Shown: positions 10,398 through 20,046 of the stretch, in pieces
How positions within the stretch are numbered: position 1 is the first letter of the stretch
How the letters are laid out: every line of letters starts with the position of its first letter
Source: an uncultured Clostridia bacterium
GTDB taxonomy: Bacteria; Bacillota; Clostridia; UMGS1883
Direction: 5' to 3'
NCBI GenBank assembly: GCA_947629005.1
Contig: CANRCD010000009.1
Coordinates: 1-64,000 of the forward strand
DNA: 64,000 nucleotides
Made by a program: the position numbers and the translations under genes
Notes under the pieces: generated by a model
What the model was told of the DNA's origin: nothing
Databases searched by the model: none
What the model saw: the letters and a program-made list of their open reading frames with translations, nothing else

Positions 10398-11753
10398 ATG
10401 TCCGCAAACAAGCGTTTCATTTTAAATATAATTATAGTGTTGCTCGTCATCGGCGCTCTTGCCGCGGCGCTCTACGCGCTGACGCGCCCCGAGGACGAGC
10501 CCCCCGCGCCCGAGGAGTACTCAAGCGGCATAGAGGTCTTTTCCGTAGAGCCCGAGGCCATGACCTACGCGAGGGTGAGCAACAAAAACGGCAGCTACTA
10601 CCTTTACAAATACAACGGCTCGTGGCGGCTGGAGGGCTTTGACGGCGTCACGCTGGATTCAAATATGCTCGACGCGCTTACAAATACTTTTTCCGACGTG
10701 ACAAGCCCGCAGCTTGTGGACGAGGCCGGCGAAAACGCCGCGGCCTTCGGCCTTGATAAGCCCGAGACAACGATCACCGTCGGCGCTGACAGCGGCGAGC
10801 GCAGCTTCTATATCGGCAGCGAAACGCCCGACGGCAGCGGTTACTACTTTTCCACAGACGCGGGCCCCGAGGTCTATGTTATGGAAAGCTATGTTGCCGA
10901 CGTTGCCTTCCTGACGGCTCGTGACTACGTGAGCCTCGGCACGGCCTTTACCGCCGAGGAAATAACCGAAATGCGCGTCGAGCCGAGGGGCGGTTCGACG
11001 CTCCACGTGGTGATGAACCCCGACGGCGCGGCCGACCAATACGGACTTTTGAGCTATTGGACGATAACCGAGCCGGAGGAGCGCAGCGCCTCAAACTCCG
11101 ACGTGACGACGGTATTGCTCACTCCGGCTTCGGAGATGGAAAGCACGGCCTCGGGCATATACGAGGATAACGCCGAAAACCGCGCTATGCTGGGCCTCGA
11201 CTCACCGGAGTTCAGCCTTGAGGTGACCCTCGAGGGCGGCGAGGCAAGCTATCTGATAAGCCCCGCCGCGGGCGAATACCGCTATATAATCCGCGAGGGC
11301 ACGGGCTACATTCTGCGTGTGGACGACGCGGGCTGCGCCTTCCTTTACTCCACGATGGAGCAGGTGGCCGAAAAGTACCTCGCCATGATAGATGTGGCCG
11401 ACCTCAGCGGCATAGAAATGGCCGCGAACGGCGAAACGAAAACCTTCACCGTGCTTGACGGCGCGGGCGATAACGCCTCCTTCTACGTGGACGGCAGGGA
11501 GCTGGGCGAGGACGAGTTCCGCGGCTTCTACCAGCAGATAGTGGCCCTGCTCGTCAGCGGCGTGCTGGAGGACGCGCCCATGGGCGATACCATTGGCAGC
11601 ATAACCTACATTCTCAATTCCGGCGAAAAATTAAAGCTTGATTTCACGCCCTACGACGAACGAAACTGCGGCGTATATATAAACGGCAAACGGCAGTATA
11701 CGATGCTGCGCAAGAACGTGGAGAAAATTTTTGATTTAATGAACAATATATGA
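10398..11753 (+). CDS. DUF4340 domain protein, lipid- or wall-facing
   Basis: 451 residues from ATG 10398 (GAGGG site 8 bp before). A single N-terminal anchor (about 9-28) precedes a long extracellular region with the DUF4340 pattern: WRLEGFDGVTLDSNMLDAL, FGLDKPETTITV, FYIGSETPDGSGYY and YVMESYVADV, with a second repeat of the domain further on (LGLDSPEFSLEV). DUF4340 proteins regularly sit behind GldA/F/G-like ABC genes, as here, so it is probably a partner of that transporter. The molecular function is unknown. Confidence 0.85.
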   Translation: MSANKRFILNIIIVLLVIGALAAALYALTRPEDEPPAPEEYSSGIEVFSVEPEAMTYARVSNKNGSYYLYKYNGSWRLEGFDGVTLDSNMLDALTNTFSDVTSPQLVDEAGENAAAFGLDKPETTITVGADSGERSFYIGSETPDGSGYYFSTDAGPEVYVMESYVADVAFLTARDYVSLGTAFTAEEITEMRVEPRGGSTLHVVMNPDGAADQYGLLSYWTITEPEERSASNSDVTTVLLTPASEMESTASGIYEDNAENRAMLGLDSPEFSLEVTLEGGEASYLISPAAGEYRYIIREGTGYILRVDDAGCAFLYSTMEQVAEKYLAMIDVADLSGIEMAANGETKTFTVLDGAGDNASFYVDGRELGEDEFRGFYQQIVALLVSGVLEDAPMGDTIGSITYILNSGEKLKLDFTPYDERNCGVYINGKRQYTMLRKNVEKIFDLMNNI

Positions 11754-11767
11754 TAGGAGCGAGGTAC

Positions 11768-13081
11768 GTGGCGGCAAAAATCAAAACTGTATACGAAAAT
11801 TCAATAGCCGCCGCCCTCGGCCTTGAGACGGGAGATGAGCTTCTCGCCGTGAACGGCGAAGAGGTGCGCGACGTTCTTGATTACCGCTACCTGATGAACG
11901 ACGAATATCTGACACTTACCGTGCGTACAAGGCAGGGCACGATTGAGGAGGTCGAGCTCGAAAAAGACGCCTACGACGACCTCGGCGTCGAGTTTGAGAG
12001 CGGCCTGATGGATACCGCCCGCCGCTGCGCCAACGCCTGCGTGTTCTGCTTCATCGATCAGCTCCCCGAGGGTATGCGCAAAAGTCTCTACTTCAAAGAC
12101 GACGACACCCGCCTTTCGTTTTTTCAGGGCAACTACGTTACGCTGACGAACCTCGGCGAGGACGAAATAGACCGCCTTATCCGTATGAGGGTAAGCCCCA
12201 TAAACATATCCGTCCACACGATGAACCCCGAATTAAGGGTGAAAATGCTGAAAAATCCCCGCGCGGCGAAGCTGCCCGAGATTATGGCCCGCTTTGCCGA
12301 GCACGGTATGCTGATGAACTGCCAGATAGTGCTCTGCCCCGGCTATAATGACGGCGCGGCGCTGGACTATACGCTTGAAAAGCTATATGCCTTAAGCGGC
12401 ACGGTCATCAGCGTATCGGTGGTGCCTGTGGGGCTGACGGCTCACCGCAGGGGTCTCGCCCCTATGAAGCCCGTCTCGCCCGATGAGGCCCGCAGGGTGA
12501 TAGCTCAGGTCGAGACGCTGCAAAAAGCCGCCCGCCGCGAGATAGGGCGGGGCTTCGTTTACGCCGCGGATGAGCTATACCTCCGCGCGGGGCTGCCAAT
12601 ACCCGACGGCGAAAGCTACGACGGCTTCCCGCAGCTCGAAAACGGCGTGGGGCTGATAGCTTCTCTTAAGGAGGAATTTGCCGCCGCGCTGAAAATGGCC
12701 CCCGAAAGCGTGCCTCACGCACGCGTGACGATAGCCACAGGGGTGGCGGCGGCTCCGCTGATGAGCGAATTTGCGAAAATGACGGCCGAAAAATATCCGT
12801 GCCTGACCGTGGACGTCAAGGCCGTTATCAACAACTTTTTCGGCCCCGAGATAACGGTCGCCGGCCTTTTGTGCGGCCGCGACATAATAGAGCAGCTCGG
12901 CGGGAGCGACCTTGGCGACAGGGTAATAATCTCCGCCGATATGCTGCGCGACGGCGACGACGTCCTGCTGGACGATGTGACGGTGCCGGAGCTCAGCAAG
13001 GCTCTGGGCGCGCCGGTCATCGCGGCGGAAAACGACGGCTTCAGCCTGCTTGAAGCCATACTGGGAGTTGAAATAGCATGA
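11768..13081 (+). CDS. DUF512 family radical SAM protein with PDZ domain
   Basis: 437 residues from GTG 11768, 8 bp after AGGAG; an in-frame ATG at 11750 overlaps the previous stop but lacks spacing. The N-terminal PDZ-like part (ENSIAAALGLETGDELLAVNG) is followed by the radical SAM cluster RRCANACVFCFIDQLPEGMR (CxxxCxxC), the core with NYVTLTN and ISVHTMN, and a C-terminal DUF512 domain. The family is conserved in Firmicutes and Cyanobacteria, with no firmly established reaction. It is followed at a 4-bp overlap by the MBL hydrolase. Confidence 0.9.
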   Translation: MAAKIKTVYENSIAAALGLETGDELLAVNGEEVRDVLDYRYLMNDEYLTLTVRTRQGTIEEVELEKDAYDDLGVEFESGLMDTARRCANACVFCFIDQLPEGMRKSLYFKDDDTRLSFFQGNYVTLTNLGEDEIDRLIRMRVSPINISVHTMNPELRVKMLKNPRAAKLPEIMARFAEHGMLMNCQIVLCPGYNDGAALDYTLEKLYALSGTVISVSVVPVGLTAHRRGLAPMKPVSPDEARRVIAQVETLQKAARREIGRGFVYAADELYLRAGLPIPDGESYDGFPQLENGVGLIASLKEEFAAALKMAPESVPHARVTIATGVAAAPLMSEFAKMTAEKYPCLTVDVKAVINNFFGPEITVAGLLCGRDIIEQLGGSDLGDRVIISADMLRDGDDVLLDDVTVPELSKALGAPVIAAENDGFSLLEAILGVEIA

Positions 13082-13689
13082 TACAGGCCGAAAGACTCAC
13101 CGTGGGCCCCCTTGCTACTAACTGCTACCTCGTCGGCGGGGAGGAATGCTGCGTTGCGATAGACGCCGGCGCGGACGCCGGCAGAATCGAAGAAAAAATC
13201 AAGTCCCTCGGCGCTCCTCTCCGCGCCGTGCTGCTCACGCACGGCCATTACGACCACGTGGGCGCGGCGGCGGAGCTGAAGGCGAAATACGGGGCCAAAA
13301 TATATATGCACCGCGCGGACGCCGACATGATAGGCAGCCGCGAGCGGAGCCTCGCGTTCCTGACGGACGCCGAGCCCGTGCCCTTCGAGCCCGACGTGTT
13401 TGTGGAGGACGGCGACGTCCTATCCTTCGGCGAGCTGAGCTTTTCCGTCATGCACACGCCGGGCCATAGTTCCGGAGGCGTGTGCTACGCGCTTGGGGCG
13501 GCTGTTTTCTGCGGCGACCTTATTTTCCGCGAAAGCATAGGCCGCTTCGACTTCGGCAGCTTTGAGGACGAAATGGCCTCCATACGCCGCCTGCTTGCGG
13601 CTTACCCCGACGAAACGGCCCTGCTGCCCGGACACGGCGAAGGCACCACAGTCGGTCACGAAAGAGCCTATAATCCGTATATAAGGTGA
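13078..13689 (+). CDS. MBL-fold metallo-hydrolase (glyoxalase II-like)
   Basis: 203 residues. It has complete zinc-binding motifs: THGHYDHVGAA (HxHxDH), HTPGHSSGG, FCGDLIF (bridging Asp) and the final LPGHG. The size and ACQ-type start (LATNCYLVGGEECCVAIDAG) match the YcbL/glyoxalase II-like single-domain group that hydrolyses thioesters. The exact substrate is not predictable. It overlaps the DUF512 gene by 4 bp and the hemZ region follows at once, so it is operonic. Confidence 0.92.
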   Translation: MIQAERLTVGPLATNCYLVGGEECCVAIDAGADAGRIEEKIKSLGAPLRAVLLTHGHYDHVGAAAELKAKYGAKIYMHRADADMIGSRERSLAFLTDAEPVPFEPDVFVEDGDVLSFGELSFSVMHTPGHSSGGVCYALGAAVFCGDLIFRESIGRFDFGSFEDEMASIRRLLAAYPDETALLPGHGEGTTVGHERAYNPYIR

Positions 13690-13694
13690 TGAAA

Positions 13695-15092
13695 ATGATT
13701 ACCACCGTCGGCCATGACCGCAAAACCGAGGCTGAGCAAACCGTTCAGCTTTTTTTCGATTTACATTCCGACATATCCGCTGTCAGCGTCTACGAGAACG
13801 GTATGCTCCGCTCCGAGGTTACCCGAGGCGGAAAAACCGCCCGCGCCGAGTATCCCGCGGCGGAAAACGCGGGCAAGAAGGCCTTCGCCGACAGCGTGAA
13901 AAAGTCGATGTTTTTGGCCTGCCGAAAGCTTTCCGATATGCCGGCCCCGTGGGGCATATCCACCGGCATACGACCGGCGAAAATCGTCCGCGCCATGCTG
14001 GACGGCGGCAAAACCGAGGCCGAGGCCCTGTGCTTTATGACAGAGGAGTACTGGGTGGAGCCCGACCGCGCCGCTCTCAGCCTCGCAGTGGCGAAGCGCG
14101 AGCGCAAGCTGCTCTCGGGGCTTAGCCCAAGAGCCGTCAGCCTCTATGTGGGAGTGCCCTTCTGTCCCACTCGCTGCGCCTACTGTTCCTTCGTATCTCA
14201 GGCGCTGACGCACAACAATAAATTTATGCTCCCCTATGTGGACGCCTGCGAAAGGGAAATTTTCCACACCGCCGCGCTGCTTGAAAAAAGCGGCAGAAAG
14301 CCGGTTTCGGTCTACTTTGGCGGGGGAACGCCCACGGCTCTGCCTCCAAAGCAGTTCCGCCGCCTGATAGAGGACGTGAAATCGGCGTTCGATATGTCCG
14401 CCGTAACGGAGTTCACCGTGGAGGCCGGCCGGCCCGACTCGTTCTCGCGCGAGATGTGCGATATGCTGGCGGAATGCGGCGTCACGCGGATAAGCGTGAA
14501 CCCCCAAACCATGCACCAGGCTACCTTGGACGCCATCGGCCGCCGCCACAGCCCCGAGGACGTTATCCGCGCGTTTGAGCTGGCGCGCTCGAGCGGCCTT
14601 AACTGTATCAACGCCGACATCATTGTCGGCCTCCCCGACGAGACGCCCCAAATGGTGGGCGAAACCCTTGACCGCCTGCTGCCGCTCGGCCCCGAGGCCG
14701 TCACCGTGCACACTATGTACCTCAAGCGGGCGGCGCGCATGATAGGCGACTTTGAAAAATACCGCTTCGCGAAAAACGTCAACGAAATGATGGCCCTGTG
14801 CCGCGCCCGCCTCGCGGATTACGGCGCAGAGCCCTACTATATGTACAAGCAGAAAAACACCCTCGGCAACCTTGAAAACGTAGGCTTTTCCCTGCCCGGC
14901 AGGGAGTGCCTTTACAACATATACATCATGGAGGAGATACACACCGTCGTAGCCATGGGGGCGGGCGCGTCCTCCAAGGCGGTCGTGGGCGACCGCATTG
15001 AACGCATATTCAACCCCAAGGAAGCGGGGGATTATGTAAACCGTATCGACGAGGTGCTGCGCCGCAAGGACGCGCTCGCCGAGCTGCTTTGA
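13695..15092 (+). CDS. hemZ: Coproporphyrinogen dehydrogenase-like radical SAM protein HemZ
   Basis: 465 residues from ATG 13695 (AAGG 8 bp upstream); in-frame GTG 13686 and ATG 13689 are alternatives that overlap the previous stop. The radical SAM cluster motif is CPTRCAYCSF (CxxxCxxC) around residue 160, followed by YFGGGTPTAL, the HemN-like VEAGRPDSF, VNPQTMHQATLDAIGRRH and ADIIVGLPDE. The family is annotated in Firmicutes as an oxygen-independent coproporphyrinogen III oxidase paralogue. Other haem genes are not in the window, so the true substrate is open. Confidence 0.9.
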   Translation: MITTVGHDRKTEAEQTVQLFFDLHSDISAVSVYENGMLRSEVTRGGKTARAEYPAAENAGKKAFADSVKKSMFLACRKLSDMPAPWGISTGIRPAKIVRAMLDGGKTEAEALCFMTEEYWVEPDRAALSLAVAKRERKLLSGLSPRAVSLYVGVPFCPTRCAYCSFVSQALTHNNKFMLPYVDACEREIFHTAALLEKSGRKPVSVYFGGGTPTALPPKQFRRLIEDVKSAFDMSAVTEFTVEAGRPDSFSREMCDMLAECGVTRISVNPQTMHQATLDAIGRRHSPEDVIRAFELARSSGLNCINADIIVGLPDETPQMVGETLDRLLPLGPEAVTVHTMYLKRAARMIGDFEKYRFAKNVNEMMALCRARLADYGAEPYYMYKQKNTLGNLENVGFSLPGRECLYNIYIMEEIHTVVAMGAGASSKAVVGDRIERIFNPKEAGDYVNRIDEVLRRKDALAELL

Positions 15093-15123
15093 CCCCCCCC
15101 CAAAAAAAAGAAAGGATACCGTT

Positions 15124-16395
15124 ATGAAAAAATTTATCTCAGCTATTTTAACGGCGCTCATGCTGCCGCTTGCCCCCGCGCTGGCCGAAGGCGGCGAGGG
15201 CGTGAGCGTGCTGCTGAACGGCGCCCCTATGACTTTTGCGGACGCCGAGCCGAAAATCGTGGACGGGCGAGTCATGCTGCCGTTCCGCTCCGTGCTGGAG
15301 CGTCTCGGCGCGGACATAGGCTATAACAACGCCTCCCGCGAGGTAACGGCCGTACTTCGCGGGCACACTCTGAGCTTTTCGCTCGACGCGCCGCAGATCT
15401 ACGCCGACGGCTCGAAAACGCCGGCGTATGTGATGGACGTGCCGCCGCTGGTAGAGGACGGCCGCACCCTTGTGCCGCTTCGGGCGCTGGGCGAGGCCGC
15501 CGGCCTCACCGTAGGTTGGGACAATAACCGCCGCGCGGCGCTCCTCACCGACAAGGCTGCCGCCCGCACCGAGATAGAGCGGGCCTGCCCCGCTCTTAAC
15601 GACCTGCTCACTCTGCTTCGCACCTCCGTCGGGGTGTATTCTCACGACGAAACGCTCCGCGTGGAGGCCGCCGGCCTCACGATAACCGCCGAGGGCTCAG
15701 TGGACGCAGACGGCGAGACCCGCCGCGCCGAGGCCGCAGTAACGGTTGAGGGCGCGGGCCGTGCGGAAAGCGGCTCGGCGGAGGTCATCGTTACGCGTGA
15801 AAGCCTGTATTTCAAAACCGATATTTTCCCGAGGCTCGCGGGCATTGCGCCCGCCGCGTGGGTGAGCGGCGTTGCCGCCGATACGTGGTACAGGGCCGAC
15901 TGGGGCGAGCTTGAGGAGATGCTCTCCGGCGCGGACGGCGGGACGCTCCGCGCCGCCGCGATAGACCTTATCGACGGCGGAGACGACCTCGCTTCCCTCG
16001 AGGGGCTGCTCTCGGGCCTCTTTGACGGGCTCGATACCGACAGCGCCGCCTCGGCTGAGGAGCTTGCCAGAGGCATTGCCGCGGCAAAGCAGGCCTTCGG
16101 CCCCGACGCGCTGGGCGTTTCGCACAGGCCCGACGGCTCCGACGAGGTCTGGCTCAACGCCGACGGCGACGTCATATCCTACCTTACCGAGGGCCGTTGG
16201 ACGTCGCTCAGCTACGGAGCCACCTATTCCGGCGGGGCCGCCGTTACCGGAAGGATCGCGATAAAAACGGCGGACGCGGCCATAAGCTCGGAAATAAGAC
16301 AGGGCAGGGCGCTTTTTGCCGAAAAGACTCTCTTGCCCGATGAAGCGGTAAACTTTGTGGACACGCTCTATACGATATTGCACTCCGGCGAATGA
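15124..16395 (+). CDS. Secreted copper-amine-oxidase-N-terminal (stalk) domain protein
   Basis: 423 residues with a signal peptide ending ALA near residue 21. Residues about 28-140 contain two copper-amine-oxidase-N repeats (VLLNGAPMTFADAEPKIVDG then VMLPFRSVLERLG; a second with LVPLRALGEAAGLTVGWD), a surface stalk domain widespread in Clostridia. The remainder, about 270 residues, is acidic and Ala-rich and not recognised. An AGAAAGGA site precedes the ATG, and a C9A8 homopolymer lies just upstream. It is probably wall-associated. Confidence 0.85.
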   Translation: MKKFISAILTALMLPLAPALAEGGEGVSVLLNGAPMTFADAEPKIVDGRVMLPFRSVLERLGADIGYNNASREVTAVLRGHTLSFSLDAPQIYADGSKTPAYVMDVPPLVEDGRTLVPLRALGEAAGLTVGWDNNRRAALLTDKAAARTEIERACPALNDLLTLLRTSVGVYSHDETLRVEAAGLTITAEGSVDADGETRRAEAAVTVEGAGRAESGSAEVIVTRESLYFKTDIFPRLAGIAPAAWVSGVAADTWYRADWGELEEMLSGADGGTLRAAAIDLIDGGDDLASLEGLLSGLFDGLDTDSAASAEELARGIAAAKQAFGPDALGVSHRPDGSDEVWLNADGDVISYLTEGRWTSLSYGATYSGGAAVTGRIAIKTADAAISSEIRQGRALFAEKTLLPDEAVNFVDTLYTILHSGE

Positions 16396-16424
16396 TAAAA
16401 AAGGGATTTTATTCAAATTTCCTA

Positions 16425-16454
16425 TTGACAATAAGCCCGTTTTTGAGGTATTAT
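16425..16454 (+). promoter_or_regulatory. Promoter of the aspS2::gatC-gatA-gatB operon
   Basis: TTGACA (16425..16430), 18 bp, TATTAT (16449..16454). A GGAG site at 16481..16484 leads to the ATG at 16494. Confidence 0.7.
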
Positions 16455-16493
16455 ATAGGATATATTATAGTGCCTTTATAGGAGTTGTTCATC

Positions 16494-18572
16494 ATGGACC
16501 GAACATTTTACTGCGGCCTGCTCACCGAGGAGCAGATCGACACCCGCCAGACTGTGTGCGGCTGGGTGCAGACCAAGCGCGACATGGGCGGCGTTATCTT
16601 TATAGACCTGCGTGACCGCGAGGGCACGCTTCAGGTCGTTTTTAACCAGCAAAACCTTTCCGCCGCGGACTTTGCGGCAGCCGAAGGGCTTAAGAACCAG
16701 AGCGTTATCAAAGCCTCGGGCATTATGCGTCTGCGCGACGAGGAGACCTATAATCCCAAGCTTAAAACCGGCACCATCGAGCTGATGGCCGACAGCCTTG
16801 AGGTGCTTTCCGTATCGGCCGCGCTGCCGTTCTCTCCCGACGACGACAGCCCTGTCCGCGAGGACTTGCGCCTTAAATACCGCTTCATAGACCTGCGCCG
16901 TCCGCAGATGGTAAAAAACCTGCGCTTCCGCCATGCCGTGCAGAAGGCCGCCGAGGCTTTCCTCGACGAAAACGGCTTCATACAGGTGGAAACGCCCATG
17001 CTCTGCAAGTCCACGCCCGAGGGCGCGAGGGATTACCTCGTTCCCAGCCGAGTGCATACCGGCGCGTTTTACGCTCTGCCGCAGTCGCCGCAGATTTTTA
17101 AGCAGCTTCTGATGGTTGGCGGTATCGACAAATACTATCAGGTGGCCCGCTGCTTCCGCGACGAGGATTTGCGCGCAGACCGCCAGCCCGAGTTTACTCA
17201 GGTTGATATGGAGATGTCCTTCGTCAATCAGGAGGATATACTCATCCACCTTGAAAAGCTGTTCCGCCACATTTTCCGCACCGTAATGGGCCGCGAGGCC
17301 GGCGACTTCCCGCGCCTGACGTGGCAGGAGTGCATGGACCGCTTCGGCAGCGACAAGCCCGACCTGCGCTTCGGGCTGGAGATAGTGGACCTCAGCGATA
17401 TAATGAAAACAAGCAGCTTCACCGTTTTCCGCAGCGTGGTTGACAAGGGCGGTATCGTCCGCGCCATCAACGTCAAGGGCTGCGCCGATTTCAGCCGCAG
17501 CGTTATCGAGGGGCTTACCGAAAAAGCTCAGAGCTGCGGGGCCAAGGGCATGGCGTGGATAGCTGTGCGCGAAAACGGAGAGATATATTCCATACTTACA
17601 AAGTACTTTTCCAAGGAGGATTTGGACGCCATTATCGCCCGCATGGGCGCGAAGCCCGGCGACTTCATCCTTTTCTGCGCCGACAAGCCGCAAATCGTCT
17701 ACCGCACGCTCGGTACGCTGCGCCTTGAGCTCGGAGATATGCTCGGCCTCAGAAGCAAGGACGAGTTCCGCTTCCTCATTGTTACCGATTTCCCGCAGTT
17801 TGAGTGGAGCGATGAGGAGAACCGCTTTATGGCCATGCACCACCCCTTTACCATGCCTTACCCCGAGGATATGGAGTTCCTGTTTTCCGATCCGGCGAAG
17901 GTGCGCGCGCAGGCCTACGACGTTGTGCTCAACGGCGTGGAGCTTGGCAGCGGCAGCATAAGAATACACCGCAGCGACATTCAGCAAAAGATGTTCGAGG
18001 CCCTCGGCTTCACCGACGCCGAAATTGAGAACCGCTTCGGCTTCATGGTAAACGCCTTCAAGTACGGCACGCCTCCTCACGGCGGCTTCGCCTTCGGCCT
18101 CGACAGGCTTGTAATGCTGCTCGTGGGGGCCGATTCCCTGCGCGAGGTAATTGCCTTCCCCAAAATGAAGGACGCCTCCTGCCCAATGACGGGCGCGCCC
18201 GACTTCGTAGACCCCAAGCAGCTTGAGATACTGCGTCTCGGGCAGGCCTTCGCCGAGGGGAGTGCCGCCATGGCCGCAAAGAAAAAAACCGGTCCCGCCA
18301 TCGACGTAGACAACGTAGCCAAGCTGGCCCGCCTCCGTCTCAACAAGGGGGAGCGCGCAGCCATGGCCGCCGATATGGAGGCCATCGTGGGCTTCGCCAA
18401 CCAGCTCTCCGGCGTGAACACCGATGGCGTGGACGTCACGGCCCATGTGGTGCCGCTGAGCAACGTATTCCGTGACGACACTCCCCACAGCGGAGTTGAC
18501 CGCGATCTTATGCTTGAAAACGCCCCCACAAAGGCGCAGGGGTACGTCAGCGTTCCGAGAGTGGTAGAATAG
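16494..18572 (+). CDS. aspS: Aspartyl-tRNA synthetase 2 fused to GatC
   Basis: 692 residues in one frame. Residues 1-~580 are a full bacterial AspRS: OB fold, CFRDEDLRADRQPEFTQVDM, GAD insertion, GLDRLVMLLVG. After a Lys/Ala linker, residues ~603-692 are a complete GatC (VDNVAKLARLRLNKGER, GVNTDGVDVTAHVVPLSNVF, ENAPTKAQGYVSVPRVVE). GatC is the clamp subunit of GatCAB, which amidates Asp-tRNA(Asn) and/or Glu-tRNA(Gln). gatA follows after 10 bp. The discriminating position carries Met (TKRDMGGVIF). An in-frame ATG at 18270 (M593) has AGGGGAG 7 bp upstream, so free GatC might also be made. The fusion implies direct handover of mischarged tRNA (inference). Confidence 0.95.
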   Translation: MDRTFYCGLLTEEQIDTRQTVCGWVQTKRDMGGVIFIDLRDREGTLQVVFNQQNLSAADFAAAEGLKNQSVIKASGIMRLRDEETYNPKLKTGTIELMADSLEVLSVSAALPFSPDDDSPVREDLRLKYRFIDLRRPQMVKNLRFRHAVQKAAEAFLDENGFIQVETPMLCKSTPEGARDYLVPSRVHTGAFYALPQSPQIFKQLLMVGGIDKYYQVARCFRDEDLRADRQPEFTQVDMEMSFVNQEDILIHLEKLFRHIFRTVMGREAGDFPRLTWQECMDRFGSDKPDLRFGLEIVDLSDIMKTSSFTVFRSVVDKGGIVRAINVKGCADFSRSVIEGLTEKAQSCGAKGMAWIAVRENGEIYSILTKYFSKEDLDAIIARMGAKPGDFILFCADKPQIVYRTLGTLRLELGDMLGLRSKDEFRFLIVTDFPQFEWSDEENRFMAMHHPFTMPYPEDMEFLFSDPAKVRAQAYDVVLNGVELGSGSIRIHRSDIQQKMFEALGFTDAEIENRFGFMVNAFKYGTPPHGGFAFGLDRLVMLLVGADSLREVIAFPKMKDASCPMTGAPDFVDPKQLEILRLGQAFAEGSAAMAAKKKTGPAIDVDNVAKLARLRLNKGERAAMAADMEAIVGFANQLSGVNTDGVDVTAHVVPLSNVFRDDTPHSGVDRDLMLENAPTKAQGYVSVPRVVE
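18256..18272 (+). promoter_or_regulatory. Possible internal ribosome site and start for free GatC
   Basis: AGGGGAG (18256..18262), a 7-bp spacer and ATG (18270..18272), in frame with the fusion and exactly at the linker before the GatC domain. It could be a relic of a once separate gatC start or a working second start. Confidence 0.45.
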
Positions 18573-18582
18573 GGGGTAAACT

Positions 18583-20046
18583 ATGAGTGATATAACTGCA
18601 ATGACGCTTGGCGAGCTCCGTCGGGCGCTTGACGCGGGCGAGCTCTCTTCGGCCGAGATAACCGAAAGCTACCTCGCCGCAATAGAAAAAAACGATGAAA
18701 AGGTTGGCGGCTACATAACCGTCTCGGCCGAAAAGGCCCGGGCCGCGGCAAAAAGGGCCGACGCTCTCCGCGCGGAGGGCAAGGCCGGCCCGCTCACGGG
18801 TATTCCCGCCGCGATAAAGGACAATATCTGCACAAAGGGCCTTCGGACTACCTGCGCCTCGAAAATGTTAGGGAATTTTGTTCCCCCCTACGACGCCCAT
18901 GTCATGGAGGGGCTGAACGCGCAGGCCGTACCCGTTTTGGGCAAGGTCAACATGGATGAGTTCGCTATGGGCTCCTCTACGGAAAACAGCGCTTTCATGA
19001 CGACGCACAATCCCCGCAGCCTCGACAGAGTGCCCGGCGGCAGCAGCGGCGGCAGCGCGGCCGTAGTGGCTGCGGGCGAAGCCCCCTTCGCCCTTGGCAG
19101 CGATACCGGCGGCAGCATACGCCAGCCGGCGGCCTTCTGCGGCGTTGTCGGCATGAAGCCTACCTACGGTCGGGTGTCCCGATACGGGCTGGTGGCCTTC
19201 GCCTCCTCGCTCGACCAGATAGGCCCGCTGACGAAAACCGTGGCCGACAACGCTCTGGCGCTTAATTCCATCGCCGGATACGACCGGCGCGACGCCACCA
19301 GCGTTGACCGCGAAACGCCCGACTTCACCGCCGAGATAGGCAAAGGCGTCAAAGGCATGAAAATCGCTCTGCTTAAGGAGTCTTTTGCGAAGGGAGTCAG
19401 CGGCGAGGTAAAGTCCGCCGTGATGAACGCCGCCAAGGTCTACGAGGGGCTTGGCGCGGAAATAACCGAGCTTTCCATGCCCAGCCTCGAATACGCCCTC
19501 GCGGCCTACTACGTAATAAGCTCCGCCGAGGCGTCCAGCAATTTGGCCCGCTTCGACGGCGTTCGCTACGGCTACCGCAGCGAAAACTACAGCGATATAA
19601 CCGAGCTTTACCTCAACAGCCGCAGCGAGGGCTTCGGCGCCGAGGTGAAGCGCCGCATAATGCTTGGCACTTTTGCCCTCAGCAGCGGCTACTACGACGC
19701 ATACTACAAAAAAGCGCTTCAGGTGCGCACCCTTGTGATGAACGACTACCGCAGCGTGTTTGACCGCTGCGACCTGATACTGGCCCCCGTGGCCCCTACC
19801 GTGGCGTACAAGATAGGAGAAAAAACGTCCGATCCGCTTGAGATGTACATGGGCGACGTCTGCACGGTGCCGGTGAACATCGGCGGCGTGCCCGCGCTGT
19901 CGATGTCCTGCGGCGAGAGCAGCGAGGGCCTGCCCATCGGTATGCAGCTCATCGGTCCGGCCTTCAGCGAAACGACTATCTACCGCGCCGGCGCGGCCTT
20001 CGAGGCCGCCGAGGGCGCATACGCGCTTGAAAGGGGGGCTTTCTGA
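18583..20046 (+). CDS. gatA: Aspartyl/glutamyl-tRNA amidotransferase subunit A
   Basis: 487 residues. It is the amidase-signature glutaminase of GatCAB and releases ammonia for transamidation. The catalytic triad is visible at the canonical numbers: K79 (IPAAIKDNI), S154 in [10 protein letters not shown] and S178 in TGGSIR. It is preceded by the AspRS-GatC fusion, and its TGA overlaps the gatB ATG by one base, giving the operon order (aspS2-gatC)-gatA-gatB. Confidence 0.97.
   Translation: MSDITAMTLGELRRALDAGELSSAEITESYLAAIEKNDEKVGGYITVSAEKARAAAKRADALRAEGKAGPLTGIPAAIKDNICTKGLRTTCASKMLGNFVPPYDAHVMEGLNAQAVPVLGKVNMDEFAMGSSTENSAFMTTHNPRSLDRVPGGSSGGSAAVVAAGEAPFALGSDTGGSIRQPAAFCGVVGMKPTYGRVSRYGLVAFASSLDQIGPLTKTVADNALALNSIAGYDRRDATSVDRETPDFTAEIGKGVKGMKIALLKESFAKGVSGEVKSAVMNAAKVYEGLGAEITELSMPSLEYALAAYYVISSAEASSNLARFDGVRYGYRSENYSDITELYLNSRSEGFGAEVKRRIMLGTFALSSGYYDAYYKKALQVRTLVMNDYRSVFDRCDLILAPVAPTVAYKIGEKTSDPLEMYMGDVCTVPVNIGGVPALSMSCGESSEGLPIGMQLIGPAFSETTIYRAGAAFEAAEGAYALERGAF

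Noticed and set aside
8654-10450. A 598-codon antisense frame over the GldG-like gene
   Set aside because: Low-complexity His/Ala/Val-rich translation typical of a shadow frame.
15093-15112. C9A8 homopolymer before the stalk-domain gene as a phase-variable switch
   Set aside because: It lies between genes and upstream of the ribosome site, so slippage would not change a reading frame; an effect on spacing to a promoter is possible but no promoter is visible there.
16476-18488. A 670-codon open frame antisense to the AspRS-GatC fusion
   Set aside because: Same GC-driven shadow. The sense strand is unambiguously AspRS-GatC.
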